A DNA stretch of 64,000 nucleotides from Neodiprion pinetum (GCF_021155775.2 NC_060236.1:23574238-23638237), one strand, 5' to 3'; shown: positions 39,028 to 52,500, counted from the stretch's first letter. The notes: a model not told the origin generated them from the letters alone. Made by a program: numbers and translations.

Positions 39028-40609
39028 TACACACGAGATACCTTCTCCTTTTCAACCGAAAAGTTTTTCTCCCGACTTGAACTTTATTCGCAATTACATT
39101 GTAAATCAGCTCACGTGCCTCCTAGGCAGTATTATCACCCTGCTAATTAGTGCAAGTCCAATTTCAAACAAAAAACTAATTATAAAAACTTTGCGGAAAA
39201 AACTCCTCATAATTATTCAAAAATGTCATAAACGTTTGACTCGCTGTGTATAAAGTTCCGTACAATTGGTATAAAAATTCCGAAAGAATAACATAATTTC
39301 TCCAAATGTGATCACGCGGTATTTTTCTATAATAATAAGTGACTGTCACCAACTAATTAAAATCAACCTTATTAAAAACAAAAAAAAAAGCATAAAAATT
39401 TACGTTCACGTTTACGTTAATACAGAGGAACAAATGTTTAGTTAAAATCATAAAATAAAAACCTCTCTGTCGCGGTATCTATAGATATAGATTTAAGTTG
39501 AATTACGCGCGGTAGATTTGTAGGAGTAACGGACCCTGTATCGTCAGTCAAAAGTTTCTTGGATCAGCCACTGGAGTCGGGCGCTACAATCGGGCAGAAA
39601 CGAAGCGAGCCGGGCTTCAAATTTTTCATTCGAGCTCCAGACACGGTGACGGCCAGAAGTGCTCGAGACCATCGAGTAGATTTCGATTTCGAAGCAACAG
39701 CGTTAGGAGGGGGGAGTCCGTCAATTTTCGAGTCGAATACGAGTATTCGCGGATTGATATCAGAGGCGCCTGCTTCTCCGCGGTGTGATCACCGAGGTGT
39801 TCGTGTCACCGCGTAGGGATCCCGGCGTCTGATCATGAGCGGATCGCACGTATCGAATCGACCGTTGAAAGAAAGCTTTAACCGCTCCCGCGGCTAACTG
39901 TAGCGAAGTTTTTGGGTTTGAGGCGGGTCTGCATATGTCTGCCGGAGCCCCTGACGTCACGATCGATGAGCTATTGCCGGCGGCTTGGACATAAAAACGT
40001 CCGTCTGACCGCGTTGGGACTCCGGCGTGTGGCGCGGCATGCACATGCGCTGCATTTCGAATTTATGGCTGCTTGATCGCGAATCAAGGGATCTCGATGC
40101 ATCGCAGCGTGTTACGACAACCGCGTGTGACACGCGTGCACGCCAGATTGTAAAGAATCATCAACTTCGGAATGAGGGAGTGTTCGGGTGGGATTGAAAG
40201 ATTTTTGTAACCGTAACCACGGTTCTCTGTGCCACGAACCCGTCGAGTCCGTGACGTAAGAGGTTCTTGGTGACCTGACTCCGGGACAGAGACTGTCGTA
40301 AGAATTTTGAGAGGTCAAAAAAAATAATGTATACGAAATATCCTTCTCGTACGACCATAACATTTTCTCAAGTATATAAAACAGGCGGCTTTAGACTAGG
40401 CGTGCACTGGCCATCGAATCTCCCATTTTCGCATTGCAGGTTCCAAGTTTATAGAGAAAAAAAAAAATAATAATATATCTGCCCAGCGAACTGCCGTCAG
40501 TCAGTCAATTAATAAAAGTAAAATCAATCAATTTATCTATTGTTGAGATATCATTTTCATTTGATTTTTCGCCTGTTTATTATTTAAATAATTGAAAAAG
40601 TACCGCACC

Positions 40610-40833
40610 AATCAGACCCAAAATCTAACGATTGCAGTTTAGAAAACTTGCGTCGATTGAGGCCAAAATCATCGAAATCCGCTAACTCGTTCTCAAGATA
40701 TCGTCGTACAAGAAAACTTGTCCACAAATGTTTGGGGGTGATTTTCCGGACCTTAAAACGTTGATATAGTAAAAACTCATCATTTTATTTTCGCGTTGAT
40801 TACAATAACTTTGTTTTTCTCTGAGAACTGAGA
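40610..40833 (+). repeat. Dispersed repeat family 2, copy 2
   Basis: Aligns with 37341-37620: CCCAAAATCTAACG, GGCCAAAATCATCGAAATCC, CGTTCTCAAGATATCG, CCTTAAAACGTTGATATAGT, GATTACAATAACTTTG and TTTTCTCTGAGAACTG. It is the most compact of the three copies and lacks the expanded middle of copy 1. No frame of note; class unknown. Confidence 0.6.
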
Positions 40834-42153
40834 AATTTGTTTTACAACCGAGCGAAATGGTTAGAAAAATGAAGTCAAGCGAGGTTTTTTTTTTTTTAGA
40901 GAAGAGATAGATTCGACGAAAAAAGAGTGAAACATAATTTCGGATCGTACGAAACGAGGGTAAGGTTAATGCAAACTCGATAAGAGTGCGCGAAGCGATT
41001 TTTCGAGGTGCGAACACGTTCCGCGGCAATTGATCGATTCGAAAGGTATCCGCTACTGAGCTGGGACGTCTCTGTAACCTTCCTAAAAATTTGAATAAAA
41101 CGGGAACAGCTGAATTTGAGGCTTTTCTTTGTCCTGCAATTTATTCAAGCACCCACCGAATCTCACAAAGCGTAACCGCCTCCGCATATTGAACCACATC
41201 CGTGCTCAAGTGACCCACGCCCGCGATTTCCCGGAAGATTACTCATTTTCGGTTCTCTATCCACAACGCGATATTTTCCGACGTATAAAAGCGATTCGGG
41301 CTCTTTCGTTTCGTCGACGAATAAAAGAAGAAAATCTCACGCTTTGCTGCCCACGTACGCGAGTTTTCGCCAAAGCTTTCTAAATTTTTATACGTGGTAA
41401 AATGATTATTTTAAAATTGTCAACTGTAGAGCAGCTGGTAAAGAAATTAATTATTATTATACAAGCCGATTTAATATAAATTCAGAGAAAAACCTCGTTT
41501 TCGGATTTTCACAAACGTGTTTATTTAATTTCGTGATTGGATTGAAGTTTCTTCATTCGCCTTAAAATGCATAATTTGTCTCGAGCAATTTTTATATTAA
41601 CGAACCTTATATGAAACCCCGTTGAAATTTTAAAAAATCTTGCGTCAGTTGCATAAAAAAAAACCAAGTATTGGCAAATTCTTCGTACGAATTGTGAACG
41701 CGTACCTAAAAAATGTTCACGAAAGTTGAAAAAGAAATTGGTCGAATAGAAAATTTGATTACGCGAACGACTTGCATTTTAAATTACGGATGCAATTTCC
41801 TTTCATTCGTAAAAATCGCGTAGCCTACAAAGAAGAAAATTCAGAAGTTTGCGATCCTCGAGATTGACGAGGCTGGCATTAATTTTTTACTTTACTGCAG
41901 ATAACCCTTGACAAATGATCAATTTTTGCATAATCGTCGAGTCGTCGACTCCGCCGTAACTGTCTGAAAATTAGCCACAAGCTGTGCTTAACTCTCGAAG
42001 CTTAAAACTAGCGTTTATCTCCACCTAACCCGTCATTCAAAATTCTCTTCACGGTAATTAGCTTCTCCAGCGTAAAGAGTTGTATTATATTTTACAGATA
42101 AAACGTGATCCAAAAATTGTCAATAGACTTGGAGAATTTTCGTGCAACAAAAT

Positions 42154-42175
42154 AAAAAAAAAAAAAAAAAAAAAA
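42154..42175 (+). repeat. Poly(A) run
   Basis: Twenty-two consecutive A, the longest homopolymer seen. Others: T21 at 9588-9608, A18 at 9286-9303, T16 at 43237-43252 and a T-rich pair at 13472-13502. No retrotransposon body with target duplication is evident next to these runs. Confidence 0.9.
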
Positions 42176-42670
42176 TCACTGAATACTTCATTGTTGCATT
42201 GAAATTTATTTCATACAGCTTCTCTGATTCGCGCGAGATTTTCATCCGGTCATCCCGAAAAAATATAACGCGATTTTGTCCCCCGTTACAGATTTGTGAT
42301 AAGCCTATAAATTTACGGCCATGGACTAGAAAGGCAAGCAAGCCTAGGTACGTGACTCTGGTTTATGGCATGTTGTAAAAGTTTTAACAGCCTTTGGGCT
42401 AGACGCTAGTCTAAGACCGGTGAATCAGTCCTCGCGTCTTAAATACGCGCCGCTGTCATTTCCGAAGAGAAATGAAGACGGCATTGCACCGCTGAATGTA
42501 TTTCCGGTCTGGTTATATTATACGGACATATTGTTCGCGTATTTGTCACGTGAGGCAGTGGTTAAACTTTTTAGAGCGCATGAATTCTACGGTTTTATCG
42601 TTACTTTTTCGCGTTAAACTCAAGGCGCTGAGCCTAGCTAATAAAGTTACACTGCCGGTGTATTTGACAC

Positions 42671-43123
42671 AGGGCATTCCATGCCAAATCATCCGAGTCG
42701 TGACCCTCGTTACTTTGAATCTTTCCTTCTTTCTTTTCTTTTCTTTTCTTTTCATACACGGTATTCGTCGATGTGAAACCTACAGAAACTTTCACAATAA
42801 TGTTTTTGTTAGAAACGATTTTTACAAAGATTTTTCAAAATTTAAATGGTAATAATACGCGTCAAAAAAATCCGATCAATCCCTCTGGAAAATAGAAACC
42901 AAAATTCCACTCTCGTTTTGTTCTTGAAATTATCATTGCATAATATAAAGTTCGTACGAATTTTTCAGAATATTGATTGAAAAATGTTACCGTTTTTGAG
43001 GCAATATAATAACGTCTTTACATTTTTTTCCATTGTGCGATGAAGACCGTAGACGAGAAGAAATTTGAATAAAATTCGAAAGGGTCAGAGTTACAGGTTT
43101 GGTGATTTGACACGACATGCCCC
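42671..43123. mobile_element. MITE with about 50-bp inverted ends (GGGCATTCCATGCC type)
   Basis: The left end AGGGCATTCCATGCCAAATC (42671 onward) and the reverse complement of the right end (43123 back to about 43074, GGGGCATGTCGTGTCAAATC) align over about 50 bases, through ACTCTGACCC-like sequence. The interior holds a TTTTC microsatellite (about 42728-42755) and AT-rich sequence without a gene. A solo end of the same type lies at 38950-39027. Nonautonomous DNA transposon; superfamily not determined. Confidence 0.65.
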
Positions 43124-43902
43124 ATGTATAATCTACTGTACATACAACTTGCAAGTGCGCATGTTTTCTTTGCAGCTTTAAGCTCTGCTGCAGTTTTCCG
43201 TGAGCATTTTCTTACCCATACGGATCCCACAGCCGGTTTTTTTTTTTTTTTTCTCTCTTCTTTTTCTATTTTACCGTCGGTTCGCAACGCGGTAATAATA
43301 ATTTTATTACACCGTCGCAAGCTCAGCGCAGCCGGTAAAATGGGAACCACTAGACCGTGAAGCTCGACTACTATTTGTTTTCTCAAATATTGCCCACCTT
43401 TTTACGTATGATCCTCTTATCTTCTTTATGCATTTTTACCCACACATATGATTCACCGTTTTTCCCGCTCTGCGAATTATAATTTTGTGAAAAATTATAC
43501 AACTGTCAAGTTTTGAACGAGTTTGAGATTAAAAATTTTTAACATCAATTCCAAATTACAAGCTCATCGCGATTTACGATTTTTCGAAAAATTTTGCTCC
43601 AAGTATCGAAAAACAATCGCACATGATTATAATAGTGGGTGACAGTTGTGAGCGTTCTGATAAAAATTTGAAATAGTCTGAATTGTAACAAAGATTTGAA
43701 TCGTGCGAAGAATGAAGTCGCAACTAACAGTCGTGTTAGTTCATCGTTGTTACTCAAAATTGTGCGAAAAACAACATTGATCTTTCGGTCTGTTGCCTTT
43801 CAAGAGTCCAAGAATTTGTCGATACACATATTCTTTATTCAACGTAGTTCTATTGAAATGATTAAATAACAAACGGTAGTTTCTGTTCCGTCAATATCTA
43901 TC

Positions 43903-43949
43903 TATTTATTTATTTATTTATATATATATTATATATGTGTGTGTAATAA
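43903..43949 (+). repeat. TTTA / TA / TG compound microsatellite
   Basis: Tandem TTTA units pass into TA and then TGTGTG dinucleotides. Simple-sequence tract; no other feature. Confidence 0.85.
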
Positions 43950-44102
43950 TATATTTTAACTCCTTTAAAGGACCTTTCGGGCACGGGTTAATATTAAAAT
44001 TAAAAGCGGATTTCACCTTTAAAAATCATTTTTTAGTATTTCGAGTCAGTTTAAGGGGTGAGAGAAGAAATTTTTTTTTACCATATTAAGGACCACCCTA
44101 AT

Positions 44103-44128
44103 ATAAATATATATATATATATATACAT
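44103..44128 (+). repeat. (AT)n microsatellite
   Basis: AT dinucleotide run flanked by ATAA and CATACG. Similar short AT runs occur at 29713-29726, 35288-35307 and 5847-5858. Confidence 0.85.
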
Positions 44129-45938
44129 ACGAATAGTAGGAGGGATATTCGATGGGCGCCGGCACCACGCGATCGAAACACATAGACTGCATAATAACCG
44201 GGAAGGTTTCCTCTGGTTAGGCGAATTATTGCCTACCTCTGATGTGTACGTATATAATACAGACAAGGGTGTACGTAGATCCGTGGATAAATCGCCACCA
44301 CTCCCTTACCAACTTTGAGTTGAACTGCAATTGCCTACTGTCACGCTATATTTATTACCCGCCCCGTCTCTCCCTGTCCCAGCAGCTCAGGCCTCAACGA
44401 AACCATATTTCACCACCCCTCAAGCTCCGCTGATTCTCTCATTTTATTTTTCGTTTTTGTTTTCGTCTTTTCCTTATTTGCATCCCGTGACTCACAAGCT
44501 CATTCATGATTAAACATTGCTCAAAATTATTGGAGAAAAAAAAAAAATTGCATCATTATTTTTCAGTCCGAAACAGAGTGCATTTAACATTTAGCTCGAC
44601 GATGTACTTCGGCTGAGATACGAAGGATTGAAAATACATTTTGGACAGAAGTAAAGTAGAACGAAACAAAGTCGCCACGTCAGATTTGCGCAAGTGGATA
44701 ATTTGGCACGGTTGCTTTACTTGTGCAAGCTCTGATCGTCGAACGTGGGATAATTATAACGGCACGTCACAGATGTTAATTAATCGACGATCTGGGTTAA
44801 ATTACACGCAGATTTGTTTGCGAAATGGGGGTTTACATTTCTGGTTCGATTGTTTGTTCGGTCCAATATTGTGTTTTGTGTACAGCTGTTCGCGGCTCAC
44901 GACGATAATCGTGAATAACAAGGATTCACTCCCCGTTCGTTCATTTGCCCATCCGACCGATCGAACTCGAAGGTTTATAACGATCGGATGATTCTAAAGC
45001 ATTTTTCTTGTCTGTACACAAACGCCACAAGTACCGAGACTCTGCACACAAAATGTAAACCAATTTATTTTTCGCACTCCCCGAAAATCCTCGAATTAAT
45101 GTCAGTCGTCTCTGAAAAACGTACACTCTACTACTTCCAACGTGCACCTAACGATATCAAGGTGGAAAATATAAATGAAAAGCAGGAGAGAAGTGGAAAA
45201 GGGACTGACATTTTGCATCATTTTTCACTCTTCTTGCCTTGATTTTTTCATGCAAATTCCGAACCTCGGAAATACGTCATGCATGTAATAAAACAAAAAC
45301 AAAAACTAGTAAAAAAACATATACATCTAGGTATGTACATGATTATAACTTGGAGGCGTAAAAGCTGTGATCCAATTTTTATAATTAGGAATTCTCAGTT
45401 GTCAGTAATTAATTTTAGCAATTTTGGGCGTATTGCAAAATAATTCCCAGAGCTTTTTCGAAATTCGACTGATCATTCGTTTGAAATCAAAATTTGAAAA
45501 AGAAGAAATCGTAACTGAACCGACTCGAATTTCAATTTTCGTACGTTGATTTTGTCTTCTTTGTTTTGGCTGACTTTTTTTTTTTTGTACCAAATTACCA
45601 GACAGATTCTGCTAAATTGTATACACATAGTTGTACTTAATTGATCGGTCAATTACGCGGGGCGTGAAACGTAATTTCTATAGTGATTAGGCAACGCGAT
45701 GGGAAATTGGGGCGATTTTCACTCCAACTAACACGCAATTGCAGAACTGTTTTACAGCCGTATAACGTATTCGGTTCTGACTTACACGCCCAATTAGCTA
45801 ATCGGCCAGACTATCCCTGCTGCGCCATACGTGGTGACACCTACGTATTTTGCCTGACCGCAATCCGACTAACTTCACACCGTGTCTGACCGCGATATCG
45901 CTTGGTCTTTGATCTAACGCGTGAATTAAGGTCATGTA

Positions 45939-46080
45939 GTACTCCTACCCTTACCGACCGAGAAAATTCACGCTTTTTCTTCCTACGTCGAACAAACAAA
46001 CGAAAGGAAAGGGTCCAAGCTTCAGAGGTGCGTCGCTCTTTTGTAGCGGAATTCAAGAAAGCTACTCGTATCCCGAAAAA
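45939..46080 (-). repeat. Core of the GCGCATGCGC-ended repeat, copy 2
   Basis: On the minus strand this stretch matches 7600-7746 closely (I estimate about four bases in five by eye), including TTCCGCTACAAAAGAGCGAC and TCTCGGTCGGTAAGGGTAGG. The GC-palindrome ends of the first copy are not seen here, so it is a fragment. The two frames share RRSFVAE by translation, but the matching bases extend beyond any single frame. I read it as a repeat, not a protein. Confidence 0.6.
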
Positions 46081-46282
46081 TTGTCAATCAACCGTGGGGG
46101 CTTTTTAACCGTGTTACTATTCCTGCAATGAGGAGTGAACTGAGCCATCGTGAGACTGTTTTCATGCAATATATTCATGTCGCTAGACGATAACCAGGAA
46201 TTACAATAATTTTGTTAATAAATGACGCTATCACGATCATATGGGTAGACGGCCGAACGTTTCTTGGTTGGTGGAACAGTGC

Positions 46283-46575
46283 ACTGAGAAATTTTTAGTT
46301 CCAGTTACCGCTCACTCCTCAACTATTTTCATTTTTTTTTATAGTTCCACGTAGAAAATGAAAATTAGTTTTCTAGCTAGTACCGGAAAGTCTGGTATCC
46401 GTTGCTATTCTTTCTCGTTACGATCACTGTTACTATATTTTCTTGCAACTGTTGCGAAAATTTAATGCTCGTGCAACGATAAATTGTAATTCCAACAATA
46501 TTCAAACAGTTTTTTCAACGATACCTGTTTTACTGAATTTTTCTAGTTACAGTAACAAGTGAAATTTTTCTCGGT
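46283..46575 (-). mobile_element. Family 1 MITE, copy D (internally deleted, inverted)
   Basis: Fourth copy, in the same orientation as the copy at 19938 but only 293 bp. Both ends are present (ACTGAGAAATTTTTAG and TTTTTCTCGGT). About 130 bp of the middle is missing: the block ending ACGATAAATT joins directly to GTAATTCCAACAATATTC near 46485. The missing piece is present in the other three copies, so this is a deletion derivative. Confidence 0.78.
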
Positions 46576-49500
46576 ATAGAATTTTTTCAATTACATATGT
46601 TCCACCAAATTTTGCGAGCCATTTGTTTTTTCTTCTTTTCATTTCACCTTTCATACAACGTTCATTACGACGGTTCCGCGGCGTTGAGGCAAGACTCGGG
46701 ATTCGCGTTTAGGTCAGTTGTTTTTAATGAAGTCGGTACACCGAGCCCCAGCTTTAAGCCCCGCATGTTCATTAATTCGGTTATGGAAGCTCTTTGGCAT
46801 CGGAGACTGTAAGGGAGAGGCGAGGTGGGGGGCAGAGGCTGCAGGTCATAATACAGTAATATTAAATTTGTTCGCTGAAGTTTGTTCACCCCGGTTGAAA
46901 AAGACGCGAATATTAGCTCGGGCCAAGTTAAATAAGCCTTTTTGTTTTGCGAACCAACTTCCTGTTCTTTCAAAGCTTCTCTGTAACACCCCTGCCGGGC
47001 CACGTTGCTTTACTGCGAATAATCGCCGAAAGCCTTAACCCTGAGCCCTCGTGTTTTCGAATCCTCGAGAGTTAAGACTGAATAGCTGAAATAATCTACC
47101 CCGGCTCACTTGTTATCCCCGTGCAATCACCCGTCAACGCCTGAAACATTTTCCGAGTGAAAATCTTCACCCGAATACCTGCTCGTCAATCTGCAAAACA
47201 AGAGACCTCAGATTCGCGACGACGAATCAAATTTAACAGAATTTACACACCTACACCGTACTTGTATTGTGCAAACATTACACATTTACACGATTTCTCG
47301 GTCTCTCTGTAATATTCGTATACAAAGCGGAAGAAAAGCTCGGACACTTTTCGACTATCTCATACTCGTCGAAAAATGGTTTTATGGAAAGATAATCGCA
47401 AATTCTTTCTCTTTAAAGAGATGATTTTGCATTACTGTACTATTGAAGATTGAAAGAAAGCTGAAGCATTTTTATTTCCAGTTTCAATATCACGCAGACC
47501 AATTAGTTTGATAAAATTGATAAGATAAAATTGCTAAGACAAAATTTCGAGAGTTATATTTCTTCATATTATGGTATCGTGTCGTGAAAAAACGTGTCAA
47601 AATAAAATAAGAAATGTAGCGAAACTGATTCATTGGTTTAAGATGGTCGAGCAAGTTGACCAAGGTGAATTTAGCCGGCGCATTGATTTCTCTAACGTCG
47701 AAAAAAAATTTCAAACTCACACTTATTCCAGCTCAAAATTACCAACCATTTTCTCAGTACCAAAACTACGTTTTCTTGTCCAATCTTTATTGGTCACGGC
47801 TCATTTTATTTGCGATAATTCACGCACAAATCGCCGAAAGTAGATTTCTTTTCACCTTATTGTTAGTAAAAATGTAGATTCTCGAATAAGTTGTTGATAA
47901 TAATATTCACTCGGATGAAATATTTCATTTTTCAAATTTTACCCATGTTAACGGGGCAGAAATGCTTTACACGATCGTCGCGACAAATATTCAGATCAAC
48001 ACCTGCAAGGATGTATTTTTTTTCGAAATGCAACAAATATTTCTAAACAATAGCACACCTCTCAAAATTGCCAATAAATTCAAATTAACAGTTTGATTCT
48101 AATCCAACAGATCAGTGTGAATCATATCTTTTTCGGGATTTCGATAAGTTATTTCAACCGATTAAAAAAGAAAAAAAAAAAAAACACGACGTTTTTTTTA
48201 GTGATTAACTTGATCTTGACCCTGCTAATATTTTCTTTCGATATTGTATTTAAAGAATCGCGGATTCCAATGACTGGATTTCCACCCTCTCATCCGCCAC
48301 AAAGTTTATCTCCAGATACTGAAATCGTGTTAACTCAACATTTCGTAATATTCCGAAGTAAACCCTGTAACAACGTCTGGACAAAATTGTTCATCGTGTC
48401 GTGAATTAGACTCAATAAAACCCGCGCTCGTAGAATCAGTGAGTAATTCGTCCTCAGATTGTAGAACGGTTGAATGAACCTCACGACTCCTGCTGCAGGA
48501 TGTCCGCAGTTCCGCAAAGTTCTTCGCGGTGGTAGCAGCGCCTCTTTTCACCGTAGGTACCACAGTACGTAACCCCCTTTCACCCACCCCCACCCCCCTC
48601 CCCACCCCCGCCCCGCGGCGCGTCTTATATTACTTTCATAAAGTCCCATAAAAACGGTTTAAAAGGTAGAATCGTGGCTGTTAAAAAGGCGCCAACATTC
48701 CGCAAGAGGTCGACAAGGTGGCGGGTGCGAGTTATAAAACTGAAAAGAAGGAAAGAACAGGGCAAGGATTAGGGGCGGGACGCTGATAGATGCTGGGAGT
48801 TTCAAGGATTGCGGTACCGACTTTTTTCTGCTTTACTCCGGCGTCTGATCGCGCCGTGATGCTGAGACGACGTCGCTTGTGGTGAAGAAAAAAAAAAAAA
48901 AATTCCCAGCCGACAGATCAATCGAACAATAGTCCGTAAATGAACTTACGATGATAGAGAATGATGCAATATTTTTTTTTTTTTTATGTTTAAACAATCT
49001 TCGTAGCGAATTAGGATCGCGATTTGTGTCCAATTGATGGAAACAAAGTGTAGAATGGAGATGGCTCAAAAATTCGAATATCATAACCCTGGGAACGCGA
49101 AGATTTAATTCATTAAGAAATCTGTCAGGAAGAAAAAACTTGCTTGTTCGAAACAAAAATATCGTGGAGTTGAAATCAACTTTCATCGAATTACATAAGT
49201 TTCTTACACTAACGTCAGATAAATTGTTCAACTGGTTTATATTCAAATAATATTCTTTATTTCGAATAATTTCAGAATTGTCAGACTATTGCTTTTCCAA
49301 ACATCCAGTTGCAAAAAAAAAAAAATTGTTCTCGATTCTATCAATTTTCTTTTTTTTCGTTCCAACGCACATTTCCTCGAATTAAAATTGTTGAATATTG
49401 AATATTGTTGAATGAGGCATTTTGATTCATCTGACTTTGTCAACATTCGACTAAAATTCTATAAACTAGATTGTCGTGTCTCTGAAAATTTGTTGTAACG

Positions 49501-52500
49501 GTCCTTTTATTACTCAAGCATGCCACTTTACATATTTATTTATTTTCTACACTCGACGTATTGAAAGAATCAGGATTATTGCATCTAATCAACGGAGATT
49601 CGATGTGGTTGGTTAAATTCGAGAATCTTCTACGGCTGATCATCGAGGTTAAAGCTTCAAAGTTGGAAGGTTATAAGGGTCTTAGGGAAAGGATTCAGGC
49701 AATCTGCCAGCCATTCTCATCTTCTGGAATGAATTTCTAAATTATATGCCAAATTCTCTCTTTGACGTTCATAGAACCTGATCGCGGATTACCGTCTAAA
49801 ATCTGAATCATGTTATGCCTCACCCAAGTATATTGGCATCACGTCAGCTTGAGTCACTATTTTAAAACGATCACCATCTCACTTCTCCCTCTTATATCAT
49901 ACTTTATAACAACTCTATCAAATTTTGGATCGACGCAATTTAAAGTGGATAGCACACACGCTCTTTTTTGGTACGCTGTCGATAATTATTGCATGTATTA
50001 AACACTCATTTCTTTAATTCATTTACTCTGTTTTAGTTTTTTTTTCTTTTTCAACAGTAAACAAAATGTTGACGAATTCGCACTCGGTAGAAAGAATTTC
50101 ACCTGTGACACATTCAGAAATCTATTAATTCTGTTTACATGCTTCAATGAAGGAAAAGAGAATAGAGAAGAGATGATTTCCAAAAAAAAACGTCTCGTGA
50201 AAAGGATCATTAATTTTCTCGATCATTCATAAATTACCAAAACACATTTACAATGGGGAAGTGCTTTGAAATTTTTTTTCAAAACTTGCCAGGAAGTCTC
50301 TTGAATGTGGAATGAGAGTTTACGACTAACTTTGAAAGCGTTCACGATTCAGAACTTTTCAAAGAAATGTATTTGTCACTGAAGTTTCCTTTCATTCCAA
50401 CTTCTTCACTGATTTCTTCTGTACAATGCTGGACATTTATTTCGCATTATATGACCGTCGATCTTCCTCATTCTATTTTACGCAAGTTAAATATTTGAAC
50501 TTGAAGTCTGAATATTGCGAAATTAGTCAAAACGTGACAAATTCGTTGTTCGATTAAATGTAGCTACGTGTTTGAAATAAACTCTCTTCATAAATTTCAA
50601 TTTATTCCCAACAATTGTTAACATCTGATTTTAACAATAAGATTTATCTAAACTTTCCAACCGAACGTCGGTATTCTATGCAGAAGAAAAAACATTTCGC
50701 AGAAATAATATTTTCTTCCTCGCCTGGTGTGAAATCAAACTTACCGTCACGATACAACGTCGCGATTCAACATCCACTAGTAATAGACTGCTTGTTCCAC
50801 ACGTGAAAAGAAATTCCGAGGATCGCACGGCGACGAAGCATGGAGCATCGCCGTGTAATCAGGAGGTTGATTATCCACCAAGTAGCTACCAACCCTCGTA
50901 AACAGACGTCGTGGGTGATAAAAAGTAACAGTCCGAGATTGCCATCCGCAGACGCCTCGCGTCGTTGCCGCTGGTTTATCATCGCGACGGCCTACAAAAA
51001 AAAAAAAAAAAAAAGCCCACGGGCGAAGGAATAATTTGTCGATTCATTCGTGCATCGGGAAGATAATTTCGGTGTTATCAATTTTTCTCTATCACCCCGT
51101 TCGTAATCCCCCTACTTTTGTTCGGGGGCGATGAAATAGTTCCAAGAAGCCCATAAACAAAGTAATTATTGGCACATCGAGGCGGAGGCGAGAACCAGGC
51201 TTCGTGTTGGTAATGATTTCAGAGCTCGGAACCAGCACGCGAGTATAATACCAACGTTGAGCACGTTCGGTACGACCCGAGCTCACACAGACCCAAAGTC
51301 GTTATTTTTTCACCTCCGTACCTACGAGGCATCAACCCCAGAAGTCGAGCCAGCCTCTGCAGGGCCTCTTTAAATATACATGCATTCGCGACTCGTATGG
51401 AAAAGTGGGCTGCAGATATGCGGCTCTGTATGTGTGAGGTTTGTGCAGAGAGTAAGTATAACAGCCCGCCTCGCAGACAAGAGGCAGGCAAACAGAGACT
51501 ATGCGAAAAACAGCTACGCAGGTTTTGGTGCTCTCGTTTAATTAATCCAGCGACTATTAAGCACTTGTAAAGTCTCCGGGCAGTCACGGAGGCTTATTTT
51601 TCTTCGTCGGATAAAACGACGATGTAACAGTTATACGGATAACGATAATCCATTATGGAAGCTTCCGGTTATTAGCGAAACGATTTCGGAAATACGAGCA
51701 TATTCGGTTACGGTCGAATTTCGTTCGGTGAATTCCAACCTCACCGGGCTCTTTTCGCCGGTGAAACTGAGACCAAAACTTTCTTGCCAACGTTCCGTTG
51801 CGGATTGGACGTCTTTCGATTGCCAAACGGTGCTAAGAATTATCTTAGAGCGGAAATTCGTTTCGAAGTGACGTGTCAACGGCAGCCATATTGATCATGC
51901 GCGCCATCTGTCGATGGAATGTCGTACTAACGCTTTTTTCAATACTTTCACAGAGTTTTTAATTGACTGCGATATTTCACGGAATTCGTTATGCCAGTGA
52001 CGAAATAATTTCTTCGGTGATGTCTCGTTTTTCAACCTGCAAACCGTATCATTTTTTTTTTTCATACATGACGTCTAAAGATTTTCTGAATTAATTTCAG
52101 AGAGTTGTCCGAACGTAGCGTCGAGTGAATTCATTCCAACTTCGTATTTCCGTCTTCACAACGCACACATATTCATAGTAATGCAGGGAAATGGTTCAGA
52201 ATGGTAAAAATTACCTTACTGAAATGGGGTAGGGGAATAGGGGGCTATATTCGGAGTTTGTGATCGGCCTACGGCGTCTCTCGTCTCAAATCCGAGATTT
52301 CGCTGTCAGATGATGTTCGGGGCAAAGGGACGGTGGGGTTATACTGCGGTCAATTAACCCCGGGGATAAAAAAATAAACGCAACGAAGTGTGCGAGACGG
52401 CTGCAGGACGCTGGCGCTCGGTAGTCGTAAATAACCCCATTTGCCATCCGCGAAAAGCAGAAAAACAGAGGAAGAGAGCGGCGTGCAATGGAGAAAGAGG

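Larger units (their letters stand above)
37621..42670. other. Presumed intron downstream of the dpr exon
   Basis: Besides the repeats listed, there is a GC-rich island at 39540-40150 with frames on both strands and a perfect palindrome CGCGTGTGACACGCG at 40122-40136. No second Ig-domain exon was seen. The 42154 poly(A) run lies here. Confidence 0.45.
43124..45938. other. Noncoding sequence
   Basis: Contains T16 at 43237, the compound microsatellite at 43903 and an AT run at 44103. Frames up to 122 codons have no recognised domain. Confidence 0.45.

Noticed and set aside
51219..51587. 122-codon minus-strand frame
   Set aside because: No family signature or splice context; local GC-rich patch with few stops.
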